Shown here in pieces: positions 7,614 through 15,888 of a stretch of 64,000 nucleotides of DNA. The position numbers and the translations under genes were made by a program. The notes under the pieces were generated by a model. That model did no database searches. It was given only the letters and a program-made list of their open reading frames with translations, and was not told the origin of the DNA. The stretch's first letter is position 1. Each line of letters begins with the position of its first letter. Source of the stretch: Chryseosolibacter sp040902445 (lineage in GTDB: Bacteria; Bacteroidota; Bacteroidia; Cytophagales; Cyclobacteriaceae); the NCBI GenBank assembly GCA_040902445.1, contig JBBDXJ010000297.1:8560-72559 (forward strand). The letters run 5' to 3'.

Positions 7614-8258
7614 TTAGCTTTTTAACAATTTAAAAGCGTGACTCCACTCGTTGTGCAGAAAACCCGGGATACACCATAAGATGCACAAGGGTTCAATAGC
7701 GCGCGCTGCCTCTGCTTTTCCCATGTCAGCGGTTTCCCATCCCAGTTCACTGAGGAGGGCTTCCACAATTTGCTTCGAGGGCGCATCATTTCCACAGATA
7801 AACATAGTGGGCTTATCCTTTAACTTTGGGTTTACCATGAGCGCACTTCCAACGCTGCTAAAAGTTTTCACGAACTTCGCGGCAGGAATTGCTTTCTGAA
7901 GTTTCTCCATGAGCGATTCGTTGAGATCGGTAAAAAACTTCAGGACACCATTTTCGGGCGGCTCTTCTGAAATCGGGTTGGTCGTATCCAGAACAATCTT
8001 GCCGGCCAACGGAATAGCGAGAGTTTTTACCAACTGCAGCGCTGCCGTTCCTTTCACAGCGAGAAGGACCAGATCTCCGAAAGCAGCGGCTTCTGCAAAT
8101 GAACCGGTATTCACGGTAGCCTTCGATTCTTTTTTCCATTCATTCAATTTCTGCACATCCCTTGACCCAATTATTACCGAATGCCCATGCTTTGCAAAAC
8201 CACCAGCAAGCACGCGGGCAACCTGTCCTGATCCGATAACACCAATTTTATGTTTCAT
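7614..8258 (-). CDS. NADP oxidoreductase, coenzyme F420-dependent type (COG2085)
   Basis: The protein has 214 residues. The N-terminal Rossmann motif GVIGSGQVARVLAGGFAKHG, followed by 'VIIGSRDVQKL', is the NADP-binding fold of the F420-dependent NADP oxidoreductase / 6-phosphogluconate dehydrogenase-like superfamily. The later segment 'GKIVLDTTNPISEEPPENG' is also typical. Bacteroidota do not generally make F420, so the real partner is probably another substrate with NADP as cofactor (inference). No neighbour points to a pathway. The gene stands alone between two long repeat-rich gaps. Confidence 0.75.
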   Translation of the reverse strand: MKHKIGVIGSGQVARVLAGGFAKHGHSVIIGSRDVQKLNEWKKESKATVNTGSFAEAAAFGDLVLLAVKGTAALQLVKTLAIPLAGKIVLDTTNPISEEPPENGVLKFFTDLNESLMEKLQKAIPAAKFVKTFSSVGSALMVNPKLKDKPTMFICGNDAPSKQIVEALLSELGWETADMGKAEAARAIEPLCILWCIPGFLHNEWSHAFKLLKS

Positions 8259-8669
8259 TTTTTTTTAGGTTTAGAATGGGGAACAATGAATTTAGCCACG
8301 AAGACACTAAGACACAAAAAATAAGTTATAAATATATTCGACGCCACAACAACTTTCTGAATGGTTGAACCTGGAATCTTTCTATCAGATGCCCCGACTC
8401 CTTCTACCTTTCTGAATTTACAATTCATTCGGCACCAGGAGCTCCTGAAAAATCTTTTGTGGCTAAAGCCGTTAGGTAGCACTCAGAAATATTTAATAGC
8501 CCGCCTTAAATCCCACAGAGAAAAAGGTTTGTGTCTTTGTGCCATGTCCGACGAAGTGTCATACGCAGGCGGGTCTTAGTTGCTAAAACTGTTGGGAGAT
8601 CGCATTTGAATTACAAAAAAAGTTAGTGTCTTAGTGTCTTTGTGGCTGTTTTATTACTAAGCTGCGGAT
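8259..8669. repeat. Repeat-rich intergenic region with facing copies of a CTTAGTGTCTTTGTGGC word
   Basis: This 411-bp gap has no gene. A word reading GTGTCTTAGTGTCTTTGTGGC occurs near its right end (8623-8654) and in inverted orientation near its left end (8291-8320), framing the gap. A third, diverged copy at ~8530-8590 is split by a degenerate 29-nt GC-rich palindrome (8545-8573, ending CGCAGGCGGG). The palindrome is related to those at 30194-30254 and 43231-43259. Confidence 0.7.
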
Positions 8670-9176
8670 ATGAAAATTGGATTATTATCGGATACGCATG
8701 GCTATTTCGATCCGAAAATATTTGAGCATTTCCGCAATTGCGATGAGGTCTGGCATGGTGGCGACATTGGCGATATAGAGATTGTTGAGAGACTGGAATC
8801 CTTTAAGCCGCTCCGGGCTGTGTACGGCAACATTGACGATAAAGATATTCAGATCCGGTTTCCGGAAGACCTGTTTTTTAATTGTGAACAGGTTTCTGTC
8901 TGGATAACGCATATAGGCGGCGCGCCGCCGCGATATAATCCCCGCATCAAAAAAATACTGCATTCGAGGGTACCGGATATTTTCATTTGCGGCCACTCCC
9001 ATATTTTGCGCATCGCGAAAGATCCCGCCTATGGAGGTATGTTGTACATCAACCCCGGCGCGGCGGGCAACCAGGGTTTTCATCATACCAAAACACTCGT
9101 GCGCTTTGAAATATCAGGTAAGGAGGTGAGGGATATGGAGGTGATTGAAATAGGCAGGCGTGGACTGATAGTGTGA
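8670..9176 (+). CDS. Metallophosphoesterase, YfcE/MJ0936 phosphodiesterase family
   Basis: The protein has 168 residues, the normal size of small YfcE-like phosphodiesterases. All metal-binding blocks are present in order: SDTHG (D8, H10), GGDIGD near residue 31, YGNID near residue 52, and GHSH near residue 110 with a later 'NPGA'. These ligate two metal ions, usually Mn, and the family hydrolyses simple phosphodiesters or cyclic nucleotides. The cellular substrate is not evident. It is convergent with dnaN, and a large inverted repeat lies between them. Confidence 0.85.
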   Translation: MKIGLLSDTHGYFDPKIFEHFRNCDEVWHGGDIGDIEIVERLESFKPLRAVYGNIDDKDIQIRFPEDLFFNCEQVSVWITHIGGAPPRYNPRIKKILHSRVPDIFICGHSHILRIAKDPAYGGMLYINPGAAGNQGFHHTKTLVRFEISGKEVRDMEVIEIGRRGLIV

Positions 9177-9180
9177 AAAG

Positions 9181-9240
9181 TTTGAGAAGTTTAAAATTTG
9201 CAATCCTCTCAAACTGCTCAGACTTTTTAAACCTTTCAAA
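9181..9240. terminator. Large imperfect inverted repeat between convergent genes
   Basis: GTTTGAGAAGTTTAAAA (9181-9197) is nearly the reverse complement of TTTTTAAACCTTTCAAAC (9223-9240), giving a ~17-bp AT-rich stem with a 25-nt inner region. It lies exactly between the ends of the phosphodiesterase gene and dnaN, as expected of a bidirectional terminator. It is composed of the same GTTTGA/TTTAAA words that occur in other gaps of the window. Confidence 0.5.
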
Positions 9241-9243
9241 CCA

Positions 9244-10368
9244 TTAAACATACTGGTTCAGCATCACTGGCATGACAAGCATCAGGATATCCTCCGCTTG
9301 ATCTTTCTCCGCCGGCAGGATCACACCTGCCTTGTTAGGGGCGGACATGGTAAGCCTGATCTGGTCAGAATCCATGTTGCCGAGCATTTCTACGAGGAAC
9401 TTCGCGTTAAAACCGATTTCGATATCCTCTCCGTCGTGTTCACAGCTCAGTCTTTCATTTGCTTCATTGGAAAAATCCAGGTCTTCGGCCGAGATCTGAA
9501 GTTCGCTTCCCGTTATCTTTAACCTTACCTGGTGCGTGGTTTTGTTGGCGTAGATCGATATCCTTTTCATTGCCCCTAAGAAATCATTGCGGCCAATGGT
9601 CATCTTGATGTTATTTCCTGAAGGGATCACATTTTCGTAGTCAGGAAAACGCTCATCGATCAGCCGGCAGATCATGCGAATATTTCCAAATTTGAAAAAT
9701 GCGTTTGCCATATTGAAGTTCAATACCACTTCTGTGTTTTCAGCAGGCAATGTGGCCTTGAGCAGATTTAGCGCCTTCCGCGGAATGATTATCGCATTGC
9801 CATTATCGGACTTAACATCCGTTCTCCTGTACCTCACAAGGCGATGGCCGTCGGTGGCGACAAAAGTTGTGTTCTTATCTCCAAGATTGACGTAAACACC
9901 GGTCATGGCGGGCCGAAGTTCATCGTTGCTCGTAGCAAAGATGGTATTGTTTACAGCGCGCGATAATACATCAGAAGAAATTTCTGCCGTGAAATCGTTG
10001 GATACGGAAGGAACCTTAGGGAAGTCAGTGGCATTTTCTCCCGAAAGTTTATATCGTCCGTTATCGGAAATGATCTCCACGCTGTAGGTCGATTCATCGA
10101 TCGAGAAAGTGACGGGCTGTTCGGGGAGATTTTTTAAAGTATCCAGCAGGATGCGCGCGGGCACGGCAATGCTTCCCTTTTCTTTCGATTCAACCTGAAG
10201 CTCAGTGATCATCGACGTCTGCAGATCCGACGCAGTCACCGTGAGACCTCCCTTCTCCAGTTCGAACAGGAAATTCTCAAGGATGGGTACAACAGGATTC
10301 GTTGTTATGACACCATTAATATTGGAAAGTTGCTTGAGCAGGTAAGCAGAGTTAACGATAAACTTCAT
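9244..10368 (-). CDS. dnaN: DNA polymerase III beta subunit (sliding clamp)
   Basis: The protein has 374 residues, the full length for a bacterial beta clamp with three repeated domains. It begins MKFIVNSAYLLKQLSNINGV and ends in 'ILMLVMPVMLNQYV', the hallmark C-terminus of the clamp. The ring-shaped dimer tethers DNA polymerase III and repair polymerases to DNA. dnaA and recF are not nearby; instead it lies directly downstream of a gld-linked gene, so this is not the classical origin cluster. A near-consensus minus-strand TAACTTTA lies ~40 nt upstream as a possible own promoter. Confidence 0.95.
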   Translation of the reverse strand: MKFIVNSAYLLKQLSNINGVITTNPVVPILENFLFELEKGGLTVTASDLQTSMITELQVESKEKGSIAVPARILLDTLKNLPEQPVTFSIDESTYSVEIISDNGRYKLSGENATDFPKVPSVSNDFTAEISSDVLSRAVNNTIFATSNDELRPAMTGVYVNLGDKNTTFVATDGHRLVRYRRTDVKSDNGNAIIIPRKALNLLKATLPAENTEVVLNFNMANAFFKFGNIRMICRLIDERFPDYENVIPSGNNIKMTIGRNDFLGAMKRISIYANKTTHQVRLKITGSELQISAEDLDFSNEANERLSCEHDGEDIEIGFNAKFLVEMLGNMDSDQIRLTMSAPNKAGVILPAEKDQAEDILMLVMPVMLNQYV

Positions 10369-10454
10369 TGGGAAATAGTGGTTTGAGTTAAAGCGGGGGT
10401 AAAGTTATAAAGAAAACCGAATTATAAAACCGGCATTTCTGATCAAAATCTAGA

Positions 10455-11387
10455 CTATTTTTTCCTAAAAAACGATTTCGGCTTTAATAAAGGCTGAATC
10501 TTCCTTCGGCTGAAAATCGCTGCCTGCGAATCCTGCAGGATACCCAAAACCTGTGATGACTGGCCCTGATCAAATAATCGCAACCTGTACGTCCGGTTTG
10601 CGATATCGGTGATCAATATCTCCATTTGCGGTCTGGTTTGCAGGAGGCTATCCTTTAACCCGGGTTCATTTACATACTCATCCACCGTAAGCAGAGAGAC
10701 CTCATCCAAAAAAGTATTCAAAATTGCGGTGTCGGATTGCGCAACTCCTTCGATACCGAATTGATCCCGGCCCATGGAAACAGTAAAATTTTCCGAGGGT
10801 GATTGCAAAAACTCCGTCTTCAGACTTTTAAAATTGCGCCAGTTAAATCCAAAGACGAATTTATTCCGCCAACCGCTTTCAGGCAGCTCGAGAATTCCCG
10901 AAACATACACCCGGTAGCCGGGGATAGTCATTACATATACTTCATTAGATGATACATCGGCAAAAAAAGCCTGCGTTTTTGCTTTATTGCCACCTGCAAA
11001 AAACTGCTTCCTCAATTCTGTTCCTTCAAAAAGGGAAACTTTCACGCCCGATTTTTCGAGATGGCTGTAAATGGAATCCTGCCTCGGAGTGGCGACGGCC
11101 CGTTTTGGTCGCGCTTGCTGCAGTGTGGCAAACAAGACCCTGATCATGTCTCCATCTGCATCGTATTTTTCGTTGACGCGCCATTGTGCGCCATTGAACT
11201 CGAGGCTGACCGCGCTGGTATCAGACACGATTTCAACTTTACCAATCCTATTCAGATCCTCAACCTGAAAAATATCCTGATCTACATCCAGACGGTTTTC
11301 CGGTTGTATCCACCAAAACAATACAAGGATGGTCACTGTCTGAATGGCCAGCAAAATAAAACGCCTTTTGTTTTTTGTTTCCTGCAC
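10455..11387 (-). CDS. DUF4340-type protein downstream of gldG
   Basis: The protein has 310 residues with an N-terminal membrane anchor (FILLAIQTVTILVLFWWIQ) followed by a soluble periplasmic domain. That domain contains repeated beta segments ('VEIVSDTSAVSLEFNGAQWR', 'VNEKYDADGDMIRVLFATLQ') typical of DUF4340. Its start codon is separated from the gldG stop by only 2 nt. DUF4340 proteins are commonly encoded after GldG-like ABC transporter subunits, so it is probably an accessory periplasmic part of that transporter (inference from gene order). Confidence 0.75.
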   Translation of the reverse strand: MQETKNKRRFILLAIQTVTILVLFWWIQPENRLDVDQDIFQVEDLNRIGKVEIVSDTSAVSLEFNGAQWRVNEKYDADGDMIRVLFATLQQARPKRAVATPRQDSIYSHLEKSGVKVSLFEGTELRKQFFAGGNKAKTQAFFADVSSNEVYVMTIPGYRVYVSGILELPESGWRNKFVFGFNWRNFKSLKTEFLQSPSENFTVSMGRDQFGIEGVAQSDTAILNTFLDEVSLLTVDEYVNEPGLKDSLLQTRPQMEILITDIANRTYRLRLFDQGQSSQVLGILQDSQAAIFSRRKIQPLLKPKSFFRKK

Positions 11388-11389
11388 GG

Positions 11390-13075
11390 TTAAAAATTTG
11401 CAAACTTTCTTTTGCGCCCGTAAGCCCGGATAACGCCATAAATCATCAGCAGGACAAATGGCAATCCTAAATTAATGATCTGCCACTTCAGTTTTTCTGA
11501 AGCAATTTGTTCGCGGTCCAGGGGCCGGATCCGGATCTCTTTATTCCTGGCGCGGATCAATCCGTTTTCGTCAATCAGATAAGCGATCATATTCAGGAGA
11601 AGGTCCTGGTTGGCAAAGGTATAGTTGTTAAACGGATCAAAACCCAAAGGCTGGGGTTGACCGGTGCGACGGTTCACTTCATTTCGTGAAAGGTCCCCGT
11701 CGGATACAACGATAAGGCTAGTGCTCACGCTTTGCTCCCTGAAAGTGCTCTCCTCGGCTCCTTCGGGCAGAAACCTGTTTTTATAAAGTGAAGTAAATTG
11801 TCCTTCCAGCAAATAGGCTACAGGGATAAAACTCTCCGGGAATTGTGCGGCCGAAAGATCGCGCCGCAGTTCGTTAATATTTACATTGACCGGGGCTGAA
11901 AGCTTCCGGGAGTATTGTGAAGTGAACAACAAAGGGATTTTTGAAACACCCTCAGCTTTTACCGTATCGATGCTACTTACAAAACGCGTTAGCACCCTGT
12001 CGAGATTGTGGGTAATAGCGTGTCCCGTGAACCGGTTTATAAGAGGAAAGAAAGGCCATTCCATCAATTGGATTTGCGGTGTGCCATCCGGTCGTTGCCC
12101 GGTGATGACGGGATACCTCCCCGAGTACCTGTCCTGGATCAGGTCGGGGTTTATTCTTACTCCATAGCGGAACAGCAGGTCTTCGAGTTGGGTCTCGTAT
12201 GGAAAAGCAAAATAATTTGCCTGGGAGGCGCTGTCCATACTCGCATCGAGCCTGTCGATTAAAAACAATACCTTGCCTCCACGCATGATGTACTGATCCA
12301 ACCTGTATTTATCCAGTGCGGAGAATGGCCGAGTAGGTTTGGGGATCACAAGGGCCTCACACCCGGAAACTGCGTCATCGCTCAGATTAACTTTTCTTAC
12401 CTGATACAATTCCGAGACAGCGTTCTCAAAAGCAGCAATGTTTACTCCTTCCGATTCCCCGTGCCCGGATACAAATCCGATTTGTTTGGGATCGGTCTCG
12501 GCAAGTTTATAAATGGCATTGGCAATTTCAAACTCAATCCCTTCAATGGATTGATTGATCTCTTCCTCCGGTGTGCCAGCTTTGTTGCCCTTGAGCAACA
12601 TCACTCCTTTCTCGGCGCCTCCATAGGAAACTACCACGCCTGGGAAAATAATCTTTTCTATCCGTTCGCCATCGCGTGTGTCGATGACGTTGGTGGGCTG
12701 TATTCCTTTTGTTGCGAGCTCCGCCATAAATTCTGATCGCGCTCTCTGACTGAGCGCAGTTGCGGGGTCGGTGAATGAATATTGAACCTTATTTCCGGAA
12801 TGGATCCGGAACATCTCCAGCGTTTCACGGATGAATCTTTGAAGTCTGCGGAAGCCCGCATTCAATTCCCCTTCCAGGAAAACTTCGACATAAACGTCAT
12901 CATCAAGATTCGCCAGCATTTCGCGCGTCGTGTTATGGATGGTATACCGTTTTTCTTCCGTGAGATCAAGCCGGAAGAAAAATTGTGAGGAAAGAAGATT
13001 GATCAGCGCCAGTGCGAGGATTCCGTTAGCCAGCAAAAGCAGATCACCCGTTTTTTTACTCCTCCAGCTTACCAT
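11390..13075 (-). CDS. gldG: Gliding motility ABC transporter-associated protein GldG
   Basis: The protein has 561 residues. An N-terminal membrane span at ~12-32 is followed by a long periplasmic region of the ABC_transp_aux/GldG type ('VSGHGESEGVNIAAFENAVS', 'GGKVLFLIDRLDASMDS'), and there is a C-terminal span (INLGLPFVLLMIYGVIRAYG) with a basic tail. GldG acts with GldF (permease) and GldA (ATPase) in the ABC transporter needed for gliding in Flavobacterium johnsoniae; the transported substrate is not known. The start overlaps the end of gldF by 7 bp, so the two are translationally coupled. Confidence 0.85.
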   Translation of the reverse strand: MVSWRSKKTGDLLLLANGILALALINLLSSQFFFRLDLTEEKRYTIHNTTREMLANLDDDVYVEVFLEGELNAGFRRLQRFIRETLEMFRIHSGNKVQYSFTDPATALSQRARSEFMAELATKGIQPTNVIDTRDGERIEKIIFPGVVVSYGGAEKGVMLLKGNKAGTPEEEINQSIEGIEFEIANAIYKLAETDPKQIGFVSGHGESEGVNIAAFENAVSELYQVRKVNLSDDAVSGCEALVIPKPTRPFSALDKYRLDQYIMRGGKVLFLIDRLDASMDSASQANYFAFPYETQLEDLLFRYGVRINPDLIQDRYSGRYPVITGQRPDGTPQIQLMEWPFFPLINRFTGHAITHNLDRVLTRFVSSIDTVKAEGVSKIPLLFTSQYSRKLSAPVNVNINELRRDLSAAQFPESFIPVAYLLEGQFTSLYKNRFLPEGAEESTFREQSVSTSLIVVSDGDLSRNEVNRRTGQPQPLGFDPFNNYTFANQDLLLNMIAYLIDENGLIRARNKEIRIRPLDREQIASEKLKWQIINLGLPFVLLMIYGVIRAYGRKRKFANF

Positions 13076-13797
13076 GAGCGCGCCCCCAGAACAATTCTTG
13101 TAATCAACAACATTCCGGTGATCACAGTGCCAAAGTACACCAGGTTCCGGCTATCAATGAGGCCCCTGCTCAGTGCATCATAATGGTGCAGCAAGCCGAG
13201 TTCCCTGATGAAAAGCGAATTGGCCGACCATACATTCAAAAGGGAAAGGGAGTCAAATCCTGCAAACAAAAGATAACAGAGAAATGCGGCCAGAATAAAA
13301 GACACGATCTGGTTGTGGGTGATGGATGAAGCAAAGATTCCAATGGCACAAAAAACAGCACCGAGCAAGACCAACCCGAGATAGGACCCTGTTACACCCG
13401 GTGTATCAATGTTTCCAACGGGGTTGCCCAGCGCATAAACCGAAAAATAATAGATCAGCGTAGGCACGAGGGATAACACCACGAGAAAAAAACAGGCAAA
13501 AAATTTACCCAGAATAATATCCCAGTCGGAAAGCGGTTTGGTGAGCAGTAATTCCAGCGTTCCGCCCTTTGCTTCCTCTGCGAAACTCCGCATTGTTATG
13601 GCGGGAATAAGAAAAACAAAAACGTAAGGGCCCAGAGAAAATAAAGTTTCCATATCGGCATATCCGTACTCCATCACCGAAGTTTCCGGGAACACCCACA
13701 TGAGCAATCCAATGCCAGTAAGAAAGACCCCGATCACCACATAGGCGATCAGGGAATTGAGAAAGCTGTTAAATTCTTTGGATAAAACCTGAATCAT
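13069..13797 (-). CDS. gldF: Gliding motility ABC transporter permease GldF
   Basis: The protein has 242 residues with about six hydrophobic spans, the ABC-2 type permease fold. Family-typical features are the opening 'VLSKEFNSFLNSLIAYVVIG' and the loop 'FLIPAITMRSFAEEAKGGTL' followed by 'ELLLTKPLSDWDIILGKF', the conserved ABC-2 coupling region. It is the first gene of gldF-gldG-DUF4340. Its ATPase GldA is encoded ~1 kb upstream on the same strand, separated by a CBS-domain gene and two repeat-filled gaps. Confidence 0.85.
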   Translation of the reverse strand: MIQVLSKEFNSFLNSLIAYVVIGVFLTGIGLLMWVFPETSVMEYGYADMETLFSLGPYVFVFLIPAITMRSFAEEAKGGTLELLLTKPLSDWDIILGKFFACFFLVVLSLVPTLIYYFSVYALGNPVGNIDTPGVTGSYLGLVLLGAVFCAIGIFASSITHNQIVSFILAAFLCYLLFAGFDSLSLLNVWSANSLFIRELGLLHHYDALSRGLIDSRNLVYFGTVITGMLLITRIVLGARSW

Positions 13798-14093
13798 CGC
13801 CTAAATATAGGGAATAGGGAAATACGGGAATAAGGGCATAAGGGATAAGGGACATAAGGGCATAGGGGTATAGGGCGCATAAGGGAAATAAGGGAATAAC
13901 GAGCGCTCCACATTTAGCGAAGTGAAAAAAGCGAATTAGTCGCAGCATTCACAATTCACCACTCACGAAGGTAGCCAGGATCAATAAGAACAAAGCGAAT
14001 ATCCGCTAAGTCGCAATTGCCCACTCACAACTCCAAAGGAGTCCTATGGACTGACCACTTACCACTCACAAGCGCGATGGGCATGCGGGCAGC
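13798..14093. repeat. Intergenic word repeats (AAGGGAATAAGGG and CACTCACAACT types) with a 17-nt palindrome
   Basis: From 13803 to ~13900 the sequence is many near-copies of ATAGGGAATAAGGGCATAAGGG. From ~13946 to 14075 come the words CATTCACAATTCACCACTCAC and CCACTCACAACT. Within the second block a 17-nt palindrome, CCAAAGGAGTCCTATGG (14033-14049), is flanked on both sides by ACT. No ORF here looks coding. Confidence 0.75.
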
Positions 14094-14522
14094 TCAGGAG
14101 TGAATATAATTCTCCAACTGCTGGATGGTTTCCTGTTGGTTGGCGATAACGGCTTTAATCACGTCGTTGATGGAAATAATTCCGATCACCACTGACTGTT
14201 CAAAGACGGGAAGGTACCGAAGGTTGTTATCAGACATCAGTTTCATGCAGACCTCAATGGAAGTTTCTGGCAGGATCGAAGGCAGACCGGTAGACATAAT
14301 ATCCTTCACCCGAACATCGGATGAAGCCTTGCCTTTCAAAATTACTTTCCGCGCATAATCGCGCTCCGTCAGCAACCCGACATATGTCGGACCATCCATC
14401 ACCAAAACTGAACCTATGTTCTTATCCGACATGATCTTCAGCGCCTCTATCACAATAGCTTCAGGGGTGACAGAAATGATACTCCTTCCTTTGTGTGCTA
14501 AAACATCCGCTACTTTTTTCAT
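14094..14522 (-). CDS. Protein with two CBS domains
   Basis: The protein has 142 residues and consists almost entirely of a CBS pair, at about 10-60 ('MSDKNIGSVLVMDGPTYVGL' then LTERDYARKV) and 75-128 ('LMSDNNLRYLPVFEQSVVIG' then IISINDVI). Such stand-alone CBS pairs bind adenosine nucleotides and regulate other proteins. No catalytic domain is attached and the partner is not evident. It lies between gldF and gldA on the same strand, but gaps of ~270-300 bp full of repeats on both sides make co-transcription doubtful. Confidence 0.85.
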   Translation of the reverse strand: MKKVADVLAHKGRSIISVTPEAIVIEALKIMSDKNIGSVLVMDGPTYVGLLTERDYARKVILKGKASSDVRVKDIMSTGLPSILPETSIEVCMKLMSDNNLRYLPVFEQSVVIGIISINDVIKAVIANQQETIQQLENYIHS

Positions 14523-14577
14523 AATTACAGGTTAGTATGAAATAAAAAATCTTATTTAGTTTAGTAAGATAGCAGTT

Positions 14578-14797
14578 TAAGTTCAAAGTTTAAAGTATAA
14601 AGTTTAAAGTTGGCCCCCGACGCTTCTTTTTTCCCATTTCGAACCATTTGACCCAACTACGCTCCCATCCCCCAGACCCACTTAAGCTTCGTCGGGCACG
14701 CCTCAATTCAACTTGTCTTTAACCCAACTACGCTCCTCCTCACCAACCCGGCGCTAGCTTCGCCGGGCAAAGCTTGGATTCAAACCTGTCTCTCAAA
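14578..14797. repeat. Intergenic repeats: TTTAAAGT words and a 71-bp direct duplication ending at the gldA stop
   Basis: First comes an AAGTTCAAAGTTTAAAGT run (14578-14612). Then there are two related units starting ACCCAACTACGCTCC at 14651 and 14722, 71 bp apart. Each contains an AGCTTCGxCGGGCA palindrome-like patch and closes with ATTCAAxxxTGTCT. The second unit runs into the stop codon of gldA. Confidence 0.7.
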
Positions 14798-15719
14798 GCT
14801 CCTTCGAACCCTCGGTAAGTTCCCGGAAAACATGCTCTAGTGAATTCTCCTCCTGTCGCAATCCGATCAGGGATAAATTCTTATCCGCCGCAAAGCGAAA
14901 TATTTCCGGGCGGATATCAACTCCTGGGTGAATATTTATTCTGTAGCGATTTTCCCCCAGCGGCACCAGTTCCGAAACTCCGGGAAGTTTTGAAATTTCA
15001 GCTGTGTCAACAGATGATTCAAATTCTACAATAATACTTGCATGCGTGCCTTTTTGTGACAGGAGCGAATCCAAACGGTCGTTGGCGACGATCTCTCCTT
15101 TGTTGATCACAATGACGCGTTCGCACAGTGCCTGCACTTCCTGCATAATGTGTGTGGAAAAAATGACCGTCTTGTCTGCGCTGATATCCTTTATCAATTT
15201 GCGGATCTCAAGAAGCTGGTTGGGATCCAGCCCGGAGGTTGGTTCATCCAGAATGAGCACTGCCGGATCGTGGATAAGCGCCTGCGCTATTCCTATGCGC
15301 TGGCGATACCCCTTGGAGAGGTCTTCGATCTTTTTGTTTTGTTCGCGAACAAGGCCACACAAGCTGATCATTTCTTCGACGCGCATTTTCAGCCTGGCAC
15401 CCGAGAGACCATAAAGTTTTCCCACGAAACGCAGGTATTCATGAACGTACAGATCCAGGTATAGCGGATTGTGTTCGGGAAGATATCCCGTAATCTGCTT
15501 TACCGACATTGGGTTGACTACAACATCAAATCCCCCGACGACTACCCGTCCGGATGTAGGTGGCAAATAACTGGTGGCAATCTTCATCGCAGTAGATTTT
15601 CCAGCGCCGTTCGGGCCCAAAAAACCAACAATCTCGCCCTCTTTCACCTCAAAGGAAATATCATTCACAGCCTTCTGCAGACCATATTCCTTTGTAAGAT
15701 TTTCAACGATTAAAGACAT
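14793..15719 (-). CDS. gldA: Gliding motility ABC transporter ATP-binding protein GldA
   Basis: The protein has 308 residues. The Walker A motif GPNGAGKST is at residues 35-43, the ABC signature in 'IEDLSKGYRQRIGIAQALIH', and Walker B in 'AVLILDEPTSGLDP' is followed by the switch His ('IFSTHIMQEV'). The ~90-residue C-terminal extension is typical of GldA/CcmA-type ATPases. It would energise GldF/GldG encoded downstream on the same strand. A minus-strand TATATTTT lies 10-20 nt upstream of the start as a possible -7 element. Confidence 0.85.
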   Translation of the reverse strand: MSLIVENLTKEYGLQKAVNDISFEVKEGEIVGFLGPNGAGKSTAMKIATSYLPPTSGRVVVGGFDVVVNPMSVKQITGYLPEHNPLYLDLYVHEYLRFVGKLYGLSGARLKMRVEEMISLCGLVREQNKKIEDLSKGYRQRIGIAQALIHDPAVLILDEPTSGLDPNQLLEIRKLIKDISADKTVIFSTHIMQEVQALCERVIVINKGEIVANDRLDSLLSQKGTHASIIVEFESSVDTAEISKLPGVSELVPLGENRYRINIHPGVDIRPEIFRFAADKNLSLIGLRQEENSLEHVFRELTEGSKEL

Positions 15720-15747
15720 TGTTCCCTAAAAATATAAAAATACACAG

Positions 15748-15771
15748 ACAAGGCAGGCCTTGTCTCTACGA
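15748..15771. repeat. Palindrome of the AGACAAGGC...GCCTTGTCT type
   Basis: AGACAAGG and CCTTGTCT face each other across a short centre in the gap before the thioredoxin-like gene. The same palindrome, longer and more complete, occurs near 61107-61135. Confidence 0.7.
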
Positions 15772-15888
15772 GCAAGAATGTGTTAATATTTGTTAACCAC
15801 GCTGTTACCTGACCAAAAAACGGCTTATTAATTGCAATCACATTGAAATGATGAAATGAATTTCGGAAATTTGTCAAAAACTCAGACT

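Noticed and set aside
9244..10368. dnaN as a sign of the replication origin
   Set aside because: No dnaA, recF, gyrB, clustered DnaA boxes or strong AT-rich unwinding region is nearby.
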